Shown here: piece after piece, positions 9,233 to 18,767 of the stretch | Layout: each line of letters begins with the position of its first letter | How positions within the stretch are numbered: the stretch's first letter is position 1 | Assembly (NCBI RefSeq): GCF_040702995.1 | Contig: NZ_CP159992.1 | Coordinates: 3,559,501-3,623,500, forward strand | DNA length: 64,000 nt | Reading direction: 5' to 3' | Origin: Paenibacillus sp. AN1007 | Lineage (GTDB): Bacteria > Bacillota > Bacilli > Paenibacillales > Paenibacillaceae | The notes under the pieces: model-generated | Databases searched by the model: none | What the model saw: only the letters and a program-made list of their open reading frames with translations | Told to the model about the DNA's origin: nothing | Program-made: the position numbers and the translations under genes

Positions 9233-11815
9233 TCAAGCCTCGCCGCCATTCATCGCACTTACGCGAAGCTGTGTGAAAGGCAAAGCCTGCATCTCTGGAT
9301 GACGGAGTGTTACCGTTCGGCTCTCTCCCGGGAGTAGATCAAAATAGTTATCACTGAAGCGAATTCGGCCCATAGGCAGTTCCAGCTTCACCATACGTGC
9401 AATGGCATCACACGCCGTGACGGTAACGGATTGTTCCTCTTCATTCACGTGAACACTGAGCTGAGTAGGCGGCAGCAGGACATCCTTAGGATCACGCAAA
9501 AAGTAACGATTCACGGGTGCAGCAAACCCCTCGGAAACCAGCTCCACCATTACCTCTTCGGGGCGTCTTGCACCCAGAATATCCGCTTCATCCACTGATA
9601 CAGTGCACAATGAAGACTGCGGCTGCACCTTAACCCCATGTGCGCTGGAGTGCAGCACTTCTCCATGCAGATCATATATATTCAGCCGAAGTTGGCCGCT
9701 AATTTCATCTTGTGTATCGTTAACGATCCATAAGTCCAGCGGTTCTCCCGGCTCATGGTCCAGCGACATCAGGACCGGATGGAAGAACGTCTTGGCATAA
9801 TAATAGGAAGCTTTAGGCAGCAGTTCATAATCAATCATCGACCAGCTTGTCCCCGGCCAGCTGTCGTTCAGCTGCCACACAAGCGCACCACGGTTACGAT
9901 GATTGATCCGCCTGAAATGTTCAATACCATAGCGTAGGCCCTCTGCCTGAGTCAGCATGGAGAAGTTCATGTATTCCTGTATATTTTGCGGGAGGCCCGT
10001 ATAACCTTCCATCAGCAGCATGCCTTTCTGGTGATTCGTATCTTTGTTCCGATAAGCCATCTCGGGGCTGCCCCAGTAAAACTGGTCTGCAGGCATATTT
10101 TTCTCCAATGTATACCGGTTGGCCGAAGCATGCATACCAAACTCACTGCTGAACAGAGCTTCATCTTTTTTATAATTTTTAAATGTGACTCCTTCAATGC
10201 TGTAATCCAGAATCGGTACTTCTCCGTATTTTCTCGGGTATACCGACCCGTGCCACACCTGCCAGTTATGACGATCCCCGGTGTCCGGATCATTCGCATC
10301 CTGTCCGTGACTTTCGCCATAAGGCGAGGATGGCCAGTACGGACGGGACGGATCAAGCTGCTCCAGCAGCTCCGGGATCAGTTCGTGATAGATCAATTCC
10401 CCATAGAATGGGCTGGTGATATCACCGCTTGCGGTTTTCATGTCATACAGCCAGTCAATCTCATTGTTGCCGCACCAGAGGGCCAGGGAAGCCCGGCTCC
10501 GCAGTCGAAGTACATTATTTGTGACCTCCTGCCGCACCAGATCCATAAAATCACGGTTAAAATCCGGAAACAGTGCATTGGCAAACGCAAAATCCTGCCA
10601 AACGAGCACACCTTGACGATCACACTCATCGTAAAATACGTCCTTCTCATAGATGCCGCCTGCCCACACACGCAGCATGTTCATATGTGCCTCCACGGAC
10701 AGCTCAACCAGCTCTCTGTACCGTGAATTCGGGATGGTGCCAATCAGTTGATCCGCAGGTATCCAGTTCGCCCCTTTAGCATATATTTGGACACCGTTCA
10801 GGATAAAAGCAAAACGGTTCTCCCCCTGCTCATTGTTAAGCGCCAGCTCCAGTGTCCGTATACCAAAGGGCTGACGGTATTGATCTAAAGCCTGCCCGTC
10901 CGCATAGAGCGTAACCTCCAGTGTGTACAAGTAAGGCTCGCCCAGATCATGAGTCCACCATAAGCGAGGTTCGGAAACATGTAACACCGCATCCGTTTCC
11001 CCATCGGCCACAGGCCATGAATCGGCTCCTGCCACGGTGTCACCACGGTCGTTCAAGAGTCGAATATCACAAGTCATAACGACAGGTTGTGTACGCTTTT
11101 GCCTGTCGCGATAAGACAGCACAGAGCGCACAGCAGCCGTTATATGGACTTGAGCCTGTTCCTTGCTTATCCGTTCGGTCCGGGCATAGACATTCTCCAG
11201 CTTCGCAACCGTGCTGCGCTCCAGGCGTACCGCCCCCCAAATCCCCACGGTAACCATGCGCGGCCCCCAATCCCAGCCAAAATTCATCGCGGCTTTGCGC
11301 AGCCACGGACGTTCTTTGGTATACGAGGACCAGTCAAACAGCTCTTTGTCGCGGTGATGTAGATGGAGTGGGTCGAACCGAACCGCAATCGCATTCCAGC
11401 CATTTCGCACGACACGAGTCACATCAAACGTATGCGACATCAGCATATTAGCCGTTGTACCGATCTCATGACCATTTACATAGATCGAAGCAAACGTGTC
11501 CAGCCCTTCAAATACCAGCTCAATATGTTCCTCCGATGAGGCGTCCACATCTGTAAGGTTAAAGGTAGTACGGTACCACCACTCCTTCTGCTCGATCCAG
11601 CGGCTCTTGGCATCGTTATGCCCGAAATAAGGCGGATCGATAATGCCGCGCGCTGCAAGTGCTCCATGAACATCTCCAGGCACGGCTGCCCCGATCCAAA
11701 ACCGGTCATCCAGTGCGGCTGCTGCAGCATCCATCGCCCCCTTTTCCCCAACCTCGTAATGCTGTATCCTCCATTGTCCTGACAAATCCTGACTTGAACG
11801 TCGAACGTTCACCAT
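9233..11815 (-). CDS. Beta-mannosidase, glycoside hydrolase family 2
   Basis: The 860-residue protein has the full GH2 layout: N-terminal jelly-roll sugar-binding domain (PGDVHGALAARGIIDPPYFGHND near residue 46), Ig-like domain, TIM barrel and C-terminal beta domains. NFGWDWGPR (178-186), NMLRVWAGGIYE (379-390), the acid/base glutamate E452 in WCGNNEIDW, and the likely nucleophile E558 in SSEFGMH are visible. No signal peptide is seen, so it acts in the cytoplasm, removing terminal beta-mannose from manno-oligosaccharides or N-glycan cores. It is the last gene of the operon that starts with the solute-binding protein at 18461, 19 bases after the response regulator. Confidence 0.92.
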   Translation of the reverse strand: MVNVRRSSQDLSGQWRIQHYEVGEKGAMDAAAAALDDRFWIGAAVPGDVHGALAARGIIDPPYFGHNDAKSRWIEQKEWWYRTTFNLTDVDASSEEHIELVFEGLDTFASIYVNGHEIGTTANMLMSHTFDVTRVVRNGWNAIAVRFDPLHLHHRDKELFDWSSYTKERPWLRKAAMNFGWDWGPRMVTVGIWGAVRLERSTVAKLENVYARTERISKEQAQVHITAAVRSVLSYRDRQKRTQPVVMTCDIRLLNDRGDTVAGADSWPVADGETDAVLHVSEPRLWWTHDLGEPYLYTLEVTLYADGQALDQYRQPFGIRTLELALNNEQGENRFAFILNGVQIYAKGANWIPADQLIGTIPNSRYRELVELSVEAHMNMLRVWAGGIYEKDVFYDECDRQGVLVWQDFAFANALFPDFNRDFMDLVRQEVTNNVLRLRSRASLALWCGNNEIDWLYDMKTASGDITSPFYGELIYHELIPELLEQLDPSRPYWPSSPYGESHGQDANDPDTGDRHNWQVWHGSVYPRKYGEVPILDYSIEGVTFKNYKKDEALFSSEFGMHASANRYTLEKNMPADQFYWGSPEMAYRNKDTNHQKGMLLMEGYTGLPQNIQEYMNFSMLTQAEGLRYGIEHFRRINHRNRGALVWQLNDSWPGTSWSMIDYELLPKASYYYAKTFFHPVLMSLDHEPGEPLDLWIVNDTQDEISGQLRLNIYDLHGEVLHSSAHGVKVQPQSSLCTVSVDEADILGARRPEEVMVELVSEGFAAPVNRYFLRDPKDVLLPPTQLSVHVNEEEQSVTVTACDAIARMVKLELPMGRIRFSDNYFDLLPGESRTVTLRHPEMQALPFTQLRVSAMNGGEA

Positions 11816-11834
11816 ATCCCCTCGCTCCTCTCAC

Positions 11835-13435
11835 CTAGCTGCCTGAAGATTTAAATACGAGTGCCTGTTCCCGGTATTCACTGGGGGTCTTGCCTGTATG
11901 CTTTTTGAAAAGTCTGCTGAAGTATTTCACATCGTCGTATCCGCTGACGGCTGCAATCTCACTCACTTTGGCTGGTGACACGGCGAGCATATCCATCGCT
12001 CGTCGAATTCGCATATCCGTGACAAAGTCTCCAAAGGTCACGCCCATTTCTTTTTTAAACAGCTCACTGAGGTGTCCCGGATGCAGATGAATCTGCCCAG
12101 CCACCTGCTGCAGACTGATATCCTGTGTGAGTGAAGATTCAATATAACCAATCGCCTTTTGCACATGTGCAGCCTGCCCCTGTCCCAAGCGGCTGTGATA
12201 CGTATGCATCAGATCGTATAAATGGTGAAAAAGCTCATCACCCAGCGCCGCAGCATCCTTATCCGGCTCCGGCGTCCATGGCTTAAGCCGTGCAGGCTGT
12301 TCACGTCCAATAGCCTGCAGCGTTCGAGCGAACCAGCGGTGCCCGGCGATGAGAGCTGAGTGCAGACAGGCCGTATACGATCCGGGTGTAACATCAGATT
12401 CGGCAATCAAACTTGTAACGAGTTCACGAGTCCATACCGTCAGTGTGACGGGATCATTGTCCATCAGCAAACGGCCAAGTACCGTTTCCTCCTCCTGAGT
12501 CAGCACGGTCTTGCCGCCCTGCCGGTCGCTGATCTGCTCATACCGCCACACTTTGGCATTTGTGAGTCCGCGATAACGATAGGCCGCCAGCGCGGTCTGA
12601 TAGCTGTGGTGAAGCTCAACAGATTTTTGAACAGGCTCACCCGCAGCAGCACGAAGGGAACATTTCAACCACTGTTCCACTCGGTTAATCCCATCCTCAA
12701 GCCTGTATCCACTTCTGTCCAGTGCTGCGGCATAAGGCAGTATACAGACAATATGCTGCTTCTCAACCTGTGCCACAGCGTCAGGCAGGACATCTTCGAG
12801 CATATTTTGCACAGCAAATCGAGCAGCGCATCCGAGGCTCGGTTCCAGCCTGATGCCTGAATCAGGACAACCTGTCTGCTTATGGATCGTTCACGGCAGC
12901 TCTCCTCCCGCATGGATGAGAAGATGTCCGCCTGATCTGTATCAAACTCCAAAAAAGCAGGACAGACACCAGACTCGGTATTGCCTTCAATTACCCAGCT
13001 CGCAAACAGCCTTTCCCGGTTCTCGCGTAACTGCTTTCCCTCTTGGGACTTCGCTGCCCAGCGTTCTGTAATTCTGCTCTTGGCCTGCAGCACGGTTTTG
13101 ATAATCTCTTCCGGTTTACTCGTTTTGAGCAGATAGTCCGTAACCCCGTTACGAATAGCCTGCTGGGCGTAACTGAAATCATCATAACCTGATAAAATAA
13201 TGACCTCCAGCTCCGGTAACAGATCCAGTGCTGCTTCTGCCAGTTCCAGCCCTGATCTGCCATTCATTCGAATATCCGTCATCAGGATATGTGGACGCTC
13301 TTCGCTTAAGCGTGACCAAGCTTCCTCTGCCGAAGCAGCAGGATGCAGCAGCTCGATACCAAGTTCGTGCCAGGCAATGACACTGGCGAGTCCTGTACGT
13401 ATAATGACTTCGTCATCAACAATTAATAATCTCAT
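11835..13435 (-). pseudogene. YesN-type AraC response regulator, interrupted by a frameshift
   Basis: The receiver half reads from ATG 13435: MRLLIVDDEV with phospho-acceptor D54 in MTDIRMNG and the conserved SGYDDFSYAQQAI and K in LLKTSKPEE. After residue about 212 the frame becomes nonsense and stops at 12665. The correct continuation (MLEDVLPDAVAQVEKQHIV onward) is in the next frame and ends at 11835 with a double helix-turn-helix AraC domain (IHLHPGHLSELFKKEMG and VSGYDDVKYFSRLFKKHTG). One extra base in the AAAA run near 12800 would restore a 533-residue protein, the normal length for the family. The ATG overlaps the kinase stop by 4 bases. It would control the mannoside operon it lies in. 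Lesion or sequencing indel cannot be told apart. Confidence 0.8.
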
Positions 13436-15261
13436 GGCGATTCCTCCAGGATTGGTATGGAGAACGAAATCCGGGTGCCCTCGCCCTCTCTGCTGTGAAC
13501 TTCAAGCAGCGCATCCCTTCCATAATGAAGCAGCAGCCGTTCATTCACATTGCGAAGACCATAGCCTCCTGCAGACAGAGGGTGTTCCAGCCGCTCTCCG
13601 TGTAAAGGACGATCAGATGAAATTAAACCGCTCTCATCTTCAGGAATCAGGCCTGCCTGCAGCTGCTTCAGCTTGTCCGCCGTCATCCCTGCCCCGTCGT
13701 CCAGCACCAGTACGTTCATTCGCTTGTACACATGATCCTTCTGAATCATTATGGTGATCGTGCCCTGATTCCCCGCCTTCTGAATCCCGTGAATCATTGC
13801 ATTCTCCACCAAGGGCTGCAGCAGCAGTTTCAGCATCATTTGCTGCTCCAATGCAGGGTCAACAATGTAATGAAGCACAAACTGATCCGGGAAACGGATG
13901 GACTGCACCCGTACATAATGACGGATATGCGCGATTTCCTGCGCAACCGGGCAGTAATCCTGTCCCTGGTTCAGACTGATTCGCAGAAAATCACTCAGTC
14001 CCTCCACCATATCTGCAATTCGGTTTTCTTTGGACATCAGTGCAATCCAATGAATGGAGGAGAGTGTGTTATACAGAAAATGAGGATTGATCTGTGCTTG
14101 AAGCACACGCAGGTCTGCTTCTTTTTTGCGTGCTTCACCACGAATGATCTCTTCCTTCAGCATATCGATATGCGCACCAAGCAGATTGTAGCTCTCGCCG
14201 AGCTTGCCAATCTCGTCATCACTTTCCGATCGAAATAAGGGCAGTGGACGCTTTGGGTCTATTCGTGAGAGATGCCTGGTTAACAAAAGCAGCGGTCTCG
14301 TGATTCTGCGAACCGTAAACCAGACCAGGCCGCCGCTGATCAGGGCAGACAGGGCAACTGCAATAACAGTCAAAATCAAAATATAGCTATTCTCAGACCG
14401 GTATTGTTCGTAAGGAACCGTGCCAACCAGCATCCAACCCGTCAATTTCTCGGGATAATACAGCACGGTACGCCGCTGCTCTCCCTCGCCATACGTTGTC
14501 GTGCCCCCGCTTCCCTTCTGAATACGTGTCAAAAGTCCAGGTTCGATGTCAGACATATGAAGTCCGAGTCTGGACTTGTTCATGGAGGATAATATCTCTC
14601 CGGCGGTTCCGATCAGTTCCAGTCTGCCTTCACCCTTGCCCAATCCCAGTGCGGGCCAACCTTTCGAGATTACTTTTTCATCCAGACTGATCGCCAGCCA
14701 GCCCAGCGTGCGATAATCGTGAATGCTGCGGATTGGCCGAATTAACGTAATCACATTTTGAATGCCCGCATAATTTCGAACGGAATACACTCCCGTCCAC
14801 CGTTTATCTGTTTCTCTACCGGTACTTTGGCCGGAAAAAGGCCCATAAAAGAGATCTGCGCCATCCGGCTCATACCAGGCAGCCGTTGAAAGGGCAGCGT
14901 CAAAACGCCCGGGGTAAATCGCAATGTTGGCGATATATTTTTTGGATGCGGCCAAGTTGGTCATTCTGCCCAAAATGTCTATACGATCGAGTTCATGATC
15001 CTCATTACGGCTCAGATACTGCTGTATATCCCGTTCTCCGATCAGGAAGATTGATAAATTTTCGGCATCCTGGAGCATATAGCGAAGGTTCGCCTCGACC
15101 TGCTTTAGCGTATCCATCCCCGATAATTTTGTTTTCTCCTCGGTAATCCGTGAAGAGAATAGAAAAGCAAATACTCCAAGTGCCAGCAGCGGCACAATCA
15201 TTGAAGCTGTCACAACAATGGACAGCTTACGCTGCAGTGAAGATGTAAGCCAGCGAACCAA
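13432..15261 (-). CDS. YesM-type sensor histidine kinase
   Basis: The 609-residue protein has an N-terminal membrane helix (13-37), an extracytoplasmic dCACHE-like sensor region, a second helix (about 293-315), HAMP (VRRITRPLLLLTRHLSRID), a HisKA-type LytS/YesM phospho-acceptor H394 in QAQINPHFLYNTL, and an ATPase domain with N box VENAMIHGI and G box DDGAGM and GYGLRNVNERL. It should phosphorylate the adjacent response regulator. The start is TTG with AAAGGAGG 7 bases before it. It lies 29 bases after the second permease gene, so it is part of the transport operon and may sense oligosaccharide or the loaded binding protein (inference). Confidence 0.92.
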   Translation of the reverse strand: MVRWLTSSLQRKLSIVVTASMIVPLLALGVFAFLFSSRITEEKTKLSGMDTLKQVEANLRYMLQDAENLSIFLIGERDIQQYLSRNEDHELDRIDILGRMTNLAASKKYIANIAIYPGRFDAALSTAAWYEPDGADLFYGPFSGQSTGRETDKRWTGVYSVRNYAGIQNVITLIRPIRSIHDYRTLGWLAISLDEKVISKGWPALGLGKGEGRLELIGTAGEILSSMNKSRLGLHMSDIEPGLLTRIQKGSGGTTTYGEGEQRRTVLYYPEKLTGWMLVGTVPYEQYRSENSYILILTVIAVALSALISGGLVWFTVRRITRPLLLLTRHLSRIDPKRPLPLFRSESDDEIGKLGESYNLLGAHIDMLKEEIIRGEARKKEADLRVLQAQINPHFLYNTLSSIHWIALMSKENRIADMVEGLSDFLRISLNQGQDYCPVAQEIAHIRHYVRVQSIRFPDQFVLHYIVDPALEQQMMLKLLLQPLVENAMIHGIQKAGNQGTITIMIQKDHVYKRMNVLVLDDGAGMTADKLKQLQAGLIPEDESGLISSDRPLHGERLEHPLSAGGYGLRNVNERLLLHYGRDALLEVHSREGEGTRISFSIPILEESP

Positions 15262-15290
15262 CTCGGTTCCTCCTTTGGATGCGCTTTCGC

Positions 15291-16166
15291 TTACCCTTTG
15301 ACTGCACCTGCTGTCATCCCCTTCATGACCTGTTCCTGAAAAATCAGATATACAATAATCGTTGGAATGACAGACAAGGTCATGGCAGCAAGTGTTAAAC
15401 CATAATCGGTCTGATATCCGTCTGCAAAATTTGCAATGGCAAGCGGTAACGTTTTCAATCCGGTTTTATTGATAAATACAAGGGCAAAAGAAAAGTCATT
15501 CCACGCATGCAGAAAACTTAATATGGTCACGGTTGAAAGTGCAGGCAGCGACATGGGAAGCATGATCCGGGTGAAGAGCCCCCAAAGACCCGTTCCATCC
15601 ATAAATGCCGCTTCTTCAATGTCACGGGGAATGCTGACCAGATAAGCTGTTAGCACAAAAATTGCCGTAGGCAGTGCAAACGCAGTATACGGCAGAATCA
15701 ATGCCCAATACGTATTAAGCAGGGACATTTGTTTCATCAAAATAAATAACGGAACGAGCGTGCTGTGAATCGGAATAAGCATGCCTACAACGAAAAAGGT
15801 CATGATTAGTCCTTTCCAGCGAAACTGAAATCGTGCCAGTATGAACGAAGCCAGGGCTGCGATAAACAGTGTCAAGATTAGTGATCCAATCGATACCGTT
15901 AGCGAATTGCCAAAGGCAGTTCCAAGCTTCGAACTCTGCCAGGCATTCGTGAAATTGGCCGCATTCCAGTGAGCTGGTAGACCGAAGGGCCTGCTGTAGA
16001 AATCCTCATTTGTTTTGAATGCACTGATGACGAGCCAATAAAACGGATACAATGTTAAAATACCATAGACCGTCAGCAGCGTCCAAACGAATCCGCTGCG
16101 AATCCGGCGAACGGTATGTCCTGTGCGGCCTCGTGGTGCTGGCATAGGTACTGGTGTTCCTCGCAT
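15291..16166 (-). CDS. Carbohydrate ABC transporter permease, MalG/AraQ type
   Basis: The 291-residue protein has six membrane helices and the binding-protein-dependent transport loop EEAAFMDGTGLWGLFTRIMLPMSLPAL (EAA motif), with the family C-terminus EQVMKGMTAGAVKG. A start at 16217 would overlap the upstream gene; the ATG at 16166 has AAAGGAG 7 bases before it and leaves a 14-base gap, so it is preferred. It forms the membrane channel with the permease upstream. No ATPase gene is in the operon; CUT1 systems of this type often share a common MsmX-like ATPase encoded elsewhere (established for B. subtilis MsmX; inferred here). Confidence 0.92.
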   Translation of the reverse strand: MRGTPVPMPAPRGRTGHTVRRIRSGFVWTLLTVYGILTLYPFYWLVISAFKTNEDFYSRPFGLPAHWNAANFTNAWQSSKLGTAFGNSLTVSIGSLILTLFIAALASFILARFQFRWKGLIMTFFVVGMLIPIHSTLVPLFILMKQMSLLNTYWALILPYTAFALPTAIFVLTAYLVSIPRDIEEAAFMDGTGLWGLFTRIMLPMSLPALSTVTILSFLHAWNDFSFALVFINKTGLKTLPLAIANFADGYQTDYGLTLAAMTLSVIPTIIVYLIFQEQVMKGMTAGAVKG

Positions 16167-16180
16167 GAGCTTACTCCTTT

Positions 16181-17071
16181 CTATCGGTTCTCTTTGCGTT
16201 TGCGGCTGGTCACCCACTGGCTTGTTCCGATGAGCAGCAGGGAAATCAGAACAATCGTTGTCGAGATTGCACTGCCGAACCCATATCGGTATGTTGTAAA
16301 AGTCGAATTGTACATATATGTTGCCAGCAGCTCCGTCGCATGGGCAGGACCGCCTTTGGTCATGATGTAAACCAGATCAAAGGACTTTAGACTGCCGGAA
16401 ATACACAATATAATGGCGACCTGAACCGTGCCCCATATCATCGGAAGGGAGATGGAAACCAATTTGCGTATTCCCGATGCGCCGTCTATTTTGGCCGCGT
16501 CATGGATTTCACCCGGGATGTTCTGCAGCGCAGAGATGAAGATAATCAGATAAAGTCCTACAAAACTCCAGAGGAGCGGCGGTACGAGTGAAAATATAGC
16601 GATCTTTGCATCCGAGAGCCACTGCAGCTTCCAGCTCTCCAGTCCCAGCGCATCCAGCAGGAAGTTAAGAATGCCGATCTGCGGATGATAGATGTACTGC
16701 CAGATCATCCCGATCACAACCGTAGACAAGACCATCGGCAAAAATACAGCCGAGCGTAAAAATCGCTGCAGCGGGCTGCTTTTATGCAGCATTACCGCCA
16801 GCATGAGCGCAAGTGGAATCTGGCCAAAAACCGAAGCCAGCACAAAAATCACATTATTTTTCAGAGCGCGCCAGAAGATTGTATCGTTCCAGATTTCTAC
16901 ATAGTTGTTCAAACCGATATACGTGGATGCTCCAATGCCCGACCAGTTGAAGAAGCCGTAGTACGCGGACCATACAACCGGCACAAACACAAACAATGCA
17001 TAGATGATCACGGCTGGGGCCAGCCCCAGCATAATAAAACGCCGACTTCGCAATGCGTTCAATCTGTTCAC
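16181..17071 (-). CDS. Carbohydrate ABC transporter permease, MalF/UgpA type
   Basis: The protein has six membrane helices, with the EAA loop GEIHDAAKIDGASGIRKLVSISLPM near residue 210 and the family segment FDLVYIMTKGGPAHATELLATYMY. An ATG at 17137 is in frame, but translation from it would cross the hairpin at 17085-17111, so the true start is probably the GTG at 17071 (after AGAGGGGA, spacing short) or the TTG at 17062 (spacing about 11). It pairs with the next permease and the solute-binding protein of the same operon to import an oligosaccharide, probably mannoside given the GH2 mannosidase at the operon end. Confidence 0.9.
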   Translation of the reverse strand: MNRLNALRSRRFIMLGLAPAVIIYALFVFVPVVWSAYYGFFNWSGIGASTYIGLNNYVEIWNDTIFWRALKNNVIFVLASVFGQIPLALMLAVMLHKSSPLQRFLRSAVFLPMVLSTVVIGMIWQYIYHPQIGILNFLLDALGLESWKLQWLSDAKIAIFSLVPPLLWSFVGLYLIIFISALQNIPGEIHDAAKIDGASGIRKLVSISLPMIWGTVQVAIILCISGSLKSFDLVYIMTKGGPAHATELLATYMYNSTFTTYRYGFGSAISTTIVLISLLLIGTSQWVTSRKRKENR

Positions 17072-17084
17072 TTCCCCTCTATTA

Positions 17085-17111
17085 GAAAACCCCTCCCCTG
17101 CCGGGAAGGGG
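17085..17111 (-). terminator. Intercistronic hairpin (partial terminator) after solute-binding protein gene
   Basis: On the minus strand, CCCCTTCCC and GGGGAGGGG form a 9-bp stem (one G-T pair) with loop GGCA, followed by TTTTC. It lies between the binding-protein stop and the first permease start. Such hairpins commonly lower expression of permeases relative to the binding protein and protect the upstream mRNA. Confidence 0.65.
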
Positions 17112-17147
17112 AACGAACCTGTATTCGCAATAAGCATCCAGCACCGT

Positions 17148-18461
17148 CTATTGTTTCATCGCACCAGCTTGCGCTGCCTGAATTCGGCCTGCAATGTCTT
17201 CCGCTTTGCCGCCCATCAGCAGCTCCTGCAGACCGTTATTAATCACCTCAACCGTGGCTGACCCTAATTTGGAATCGTATACCGGCGTGATTTTCACTTC
17301 CTGCATCAGATCATACAGTTCCACAAACAGTGGATGTGCTTTCGTTTTATCAAGTTCAATCTTGTAACTGACCAGTGTGCTGCTGTCCAGCGTAGCTTTC
17401 TGACCATCCGGCCCAGCCAGTGCATAGAACAGCTCCATTGCAGCCTCTTTCTGAGCACCGCTTAGCTTTTTACTTACGCCAAGACCTGTTCCAACGACGC
17501 CTGACGTTGTTCTTGGCTCACCCTTGCCGCCTTCGATAGGAGGCAGAATCGTAATATGCGTACTGTTCAGCACCTCTTCCGGCGCATTGTTGACAAGGTT
17601 CGCAAGGGCCCATCCGCCATTCATCACCATCGCTGTTTTTCCTTGAAAATACAGCTGCATCATCTGCGTTTCATCGATGCTGTTAAATCCGTCCTGGAAA
17701 GCCTTGATACTGCCAAGCTCCTGCATTTTCTTCAACGCTTCGATAAATTCCGGGTCTGTGAAGCTTGCCCCATCCTGAGCCGCCGCTTTCAAAAACCAGT
17801 CTGTACCCGTCACCCGGTCAGCCAGCGTACTGAAAATAGTAGACTGAGCGACCCAGTTCGTTTTGTTGCCGAGAGCCATCGGGATGATTCCTTTTTCGTT
17901 AAACGAAGCGACCGCCTTCTCCAGTTCAGCCCAGGTTCCAGGCACCTTCACATTATGCTCTTTGAACAATGCTTCGTTGTAATAAATAAAAGAACTCGGT
18001 GCGAGATTCATCGGAACGGAATAAATATTTCCATCTACCGTATATCCATCCAGCGCATTTGGAATAAAATTGTCTTTCCATTCCGGCTTCGCATCCAGTT
18101 CCGCGTTGATTGGCTGTAACAGATCCCCTTTTACAAACTCTTTCGTCATCGCATCCGGCCACATCACAAAGAGATCCGGCATCTCATTTGCAGCAGCAAC
18201 TGTACGCAGTCTTGTTTTCAGCCCATCCGTCGGCAGTCCTTCATCTACCACTTCGATGTCCGGATGCGCCGTGCGGAAATCTTCGATAATCTGGCGCATC
18301 GCCACTGCCTTGGCATCCTGCCCGGTCCAGTTATGCCAGATCGTCACCGCGACTTTGTCTCCACCGCCACCTGCTTCGGATGAATCACCACTTGTGCACC
18401 CTGCAAGAATTACAGTGAACAAGGTCAATGCCAGTACGCCTGCAAGCCATCTTTTCAACAT
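17148..18461 (-). CDS. Extracellular solute-binding lipoprotein of sugar ABC transporter
   Basis: The 437-residue protein begins with a lipoprotein signal peptide (MLKRWLAGVLALTLFTVILAGC, lipobox LAGC), then a family 1 solute-binding fold with TIWHNWTGQDAKAV at the mature N-terminus and MQLYFQGKTAMVMNGGWAL in the middle. It should be anchored outside the membrane and hand oligosaccharide to the two permeases downstream. The ATG at 18461 has GGGGGAG 7 bases before it; a longer reading from 18575 would bury the signal peptide, so it is rejected. It is the first gene of the operon and has a possible cre site 43 bases upstream. Confidence 0.93.
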   Translation of the reverse strand: MLKRWLAGVLALTLFTVILAGCTSGDSSEAGGGGDKVAVTIWHNWTGQDAKAVAMRQIIEDFRTAHPDIEVVDEGLPTDGLKTRLRTVAAANEMPDLFVMWPDAMTKEFVKGDLLQPINAELDAKPEWKDNFIPNALDGYTVDGNIYSVPMNLAPSSFIYYNEALFKEHNVKVPGTWAELEKAVASFNEKGIIPMALGNKTNWVAQSTIFSTLADRVTGTDWFLKAAAQDGASFTDPEFIEALKKMQELGSIKAFQDGFNSIDETQMMQLYFQGKTAMVMNGGWALANLVNNAPEEVLNSTHITILPPIEGGKGEPRTTSGVVGTGLGVSKKLSGAQKEAAMELFYALAGPDGQKATLDSSTLVSYKIELDKTKAHPLFVELYDLMQEVKITPVYDSKLGSATVEVINNGLQELLMGGKAEDIAGRIQAAQAGAMKQ

Positions 18462-18767
18462 TTTTATACTCCCCCTTGAGCATCGGATACCTGTAATTGT
18501 AAATGGTAACGCTATCATGATGGAAGGTGACGATCCGCGGATACAGGGGTGAATAATATCGGCTTCCCGCCGCACATCACAAAAAAAGCCCCCACCAGGA
18601 ACATGTCAACAAGTTAAAAATCTACTCGATAACATTGCCCCAGCAAGAGCTATTCTACAAATGAAAGTAAGCTTATGAATATAACCATGCCGCATGATTA
18701 ATGGAAGAAGAGATAAATAATTAGATGAGTTCATTGAGTCAGCTCGTCTGCTTGGCAGATCAATCTG
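18462..18767. other. Intergenic region upstream of mannoside operon
   Basis: About 300 bases hold the operon promoter region and the cre-like site at 18504-18517. The remainder shows no ORF or clear terminator for the acyltransferase gene. Confidence 0.4.
18504..18517. promoter_or_regulatory. Possible catabolite-responsive element (cre)
   Basis: TGGTAACGCTATCA fits the CcpA cre consensus TGNAANCGNTNNCA with one mismatch and lies just upstream of the first gene of the sugar operon. Catabolite repression by CcpA would be expected for such an operon, but this short match could be chance. Confidence 0.42.

Noticed and set aside
10012..10726. Long open frames inside the mannosidase gene on both strands
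   Set aside because: They are shadow frames of a gene with full GH2 domain structure.
12665..12812. Programmed -1 frameshift in the response regulator gene
   Set aside because: The sequence TGC AAA ATA has no tandem X-XXY-YYZ slippery site and no clear downstream stem; family members elsewhere are encoded in one frame.
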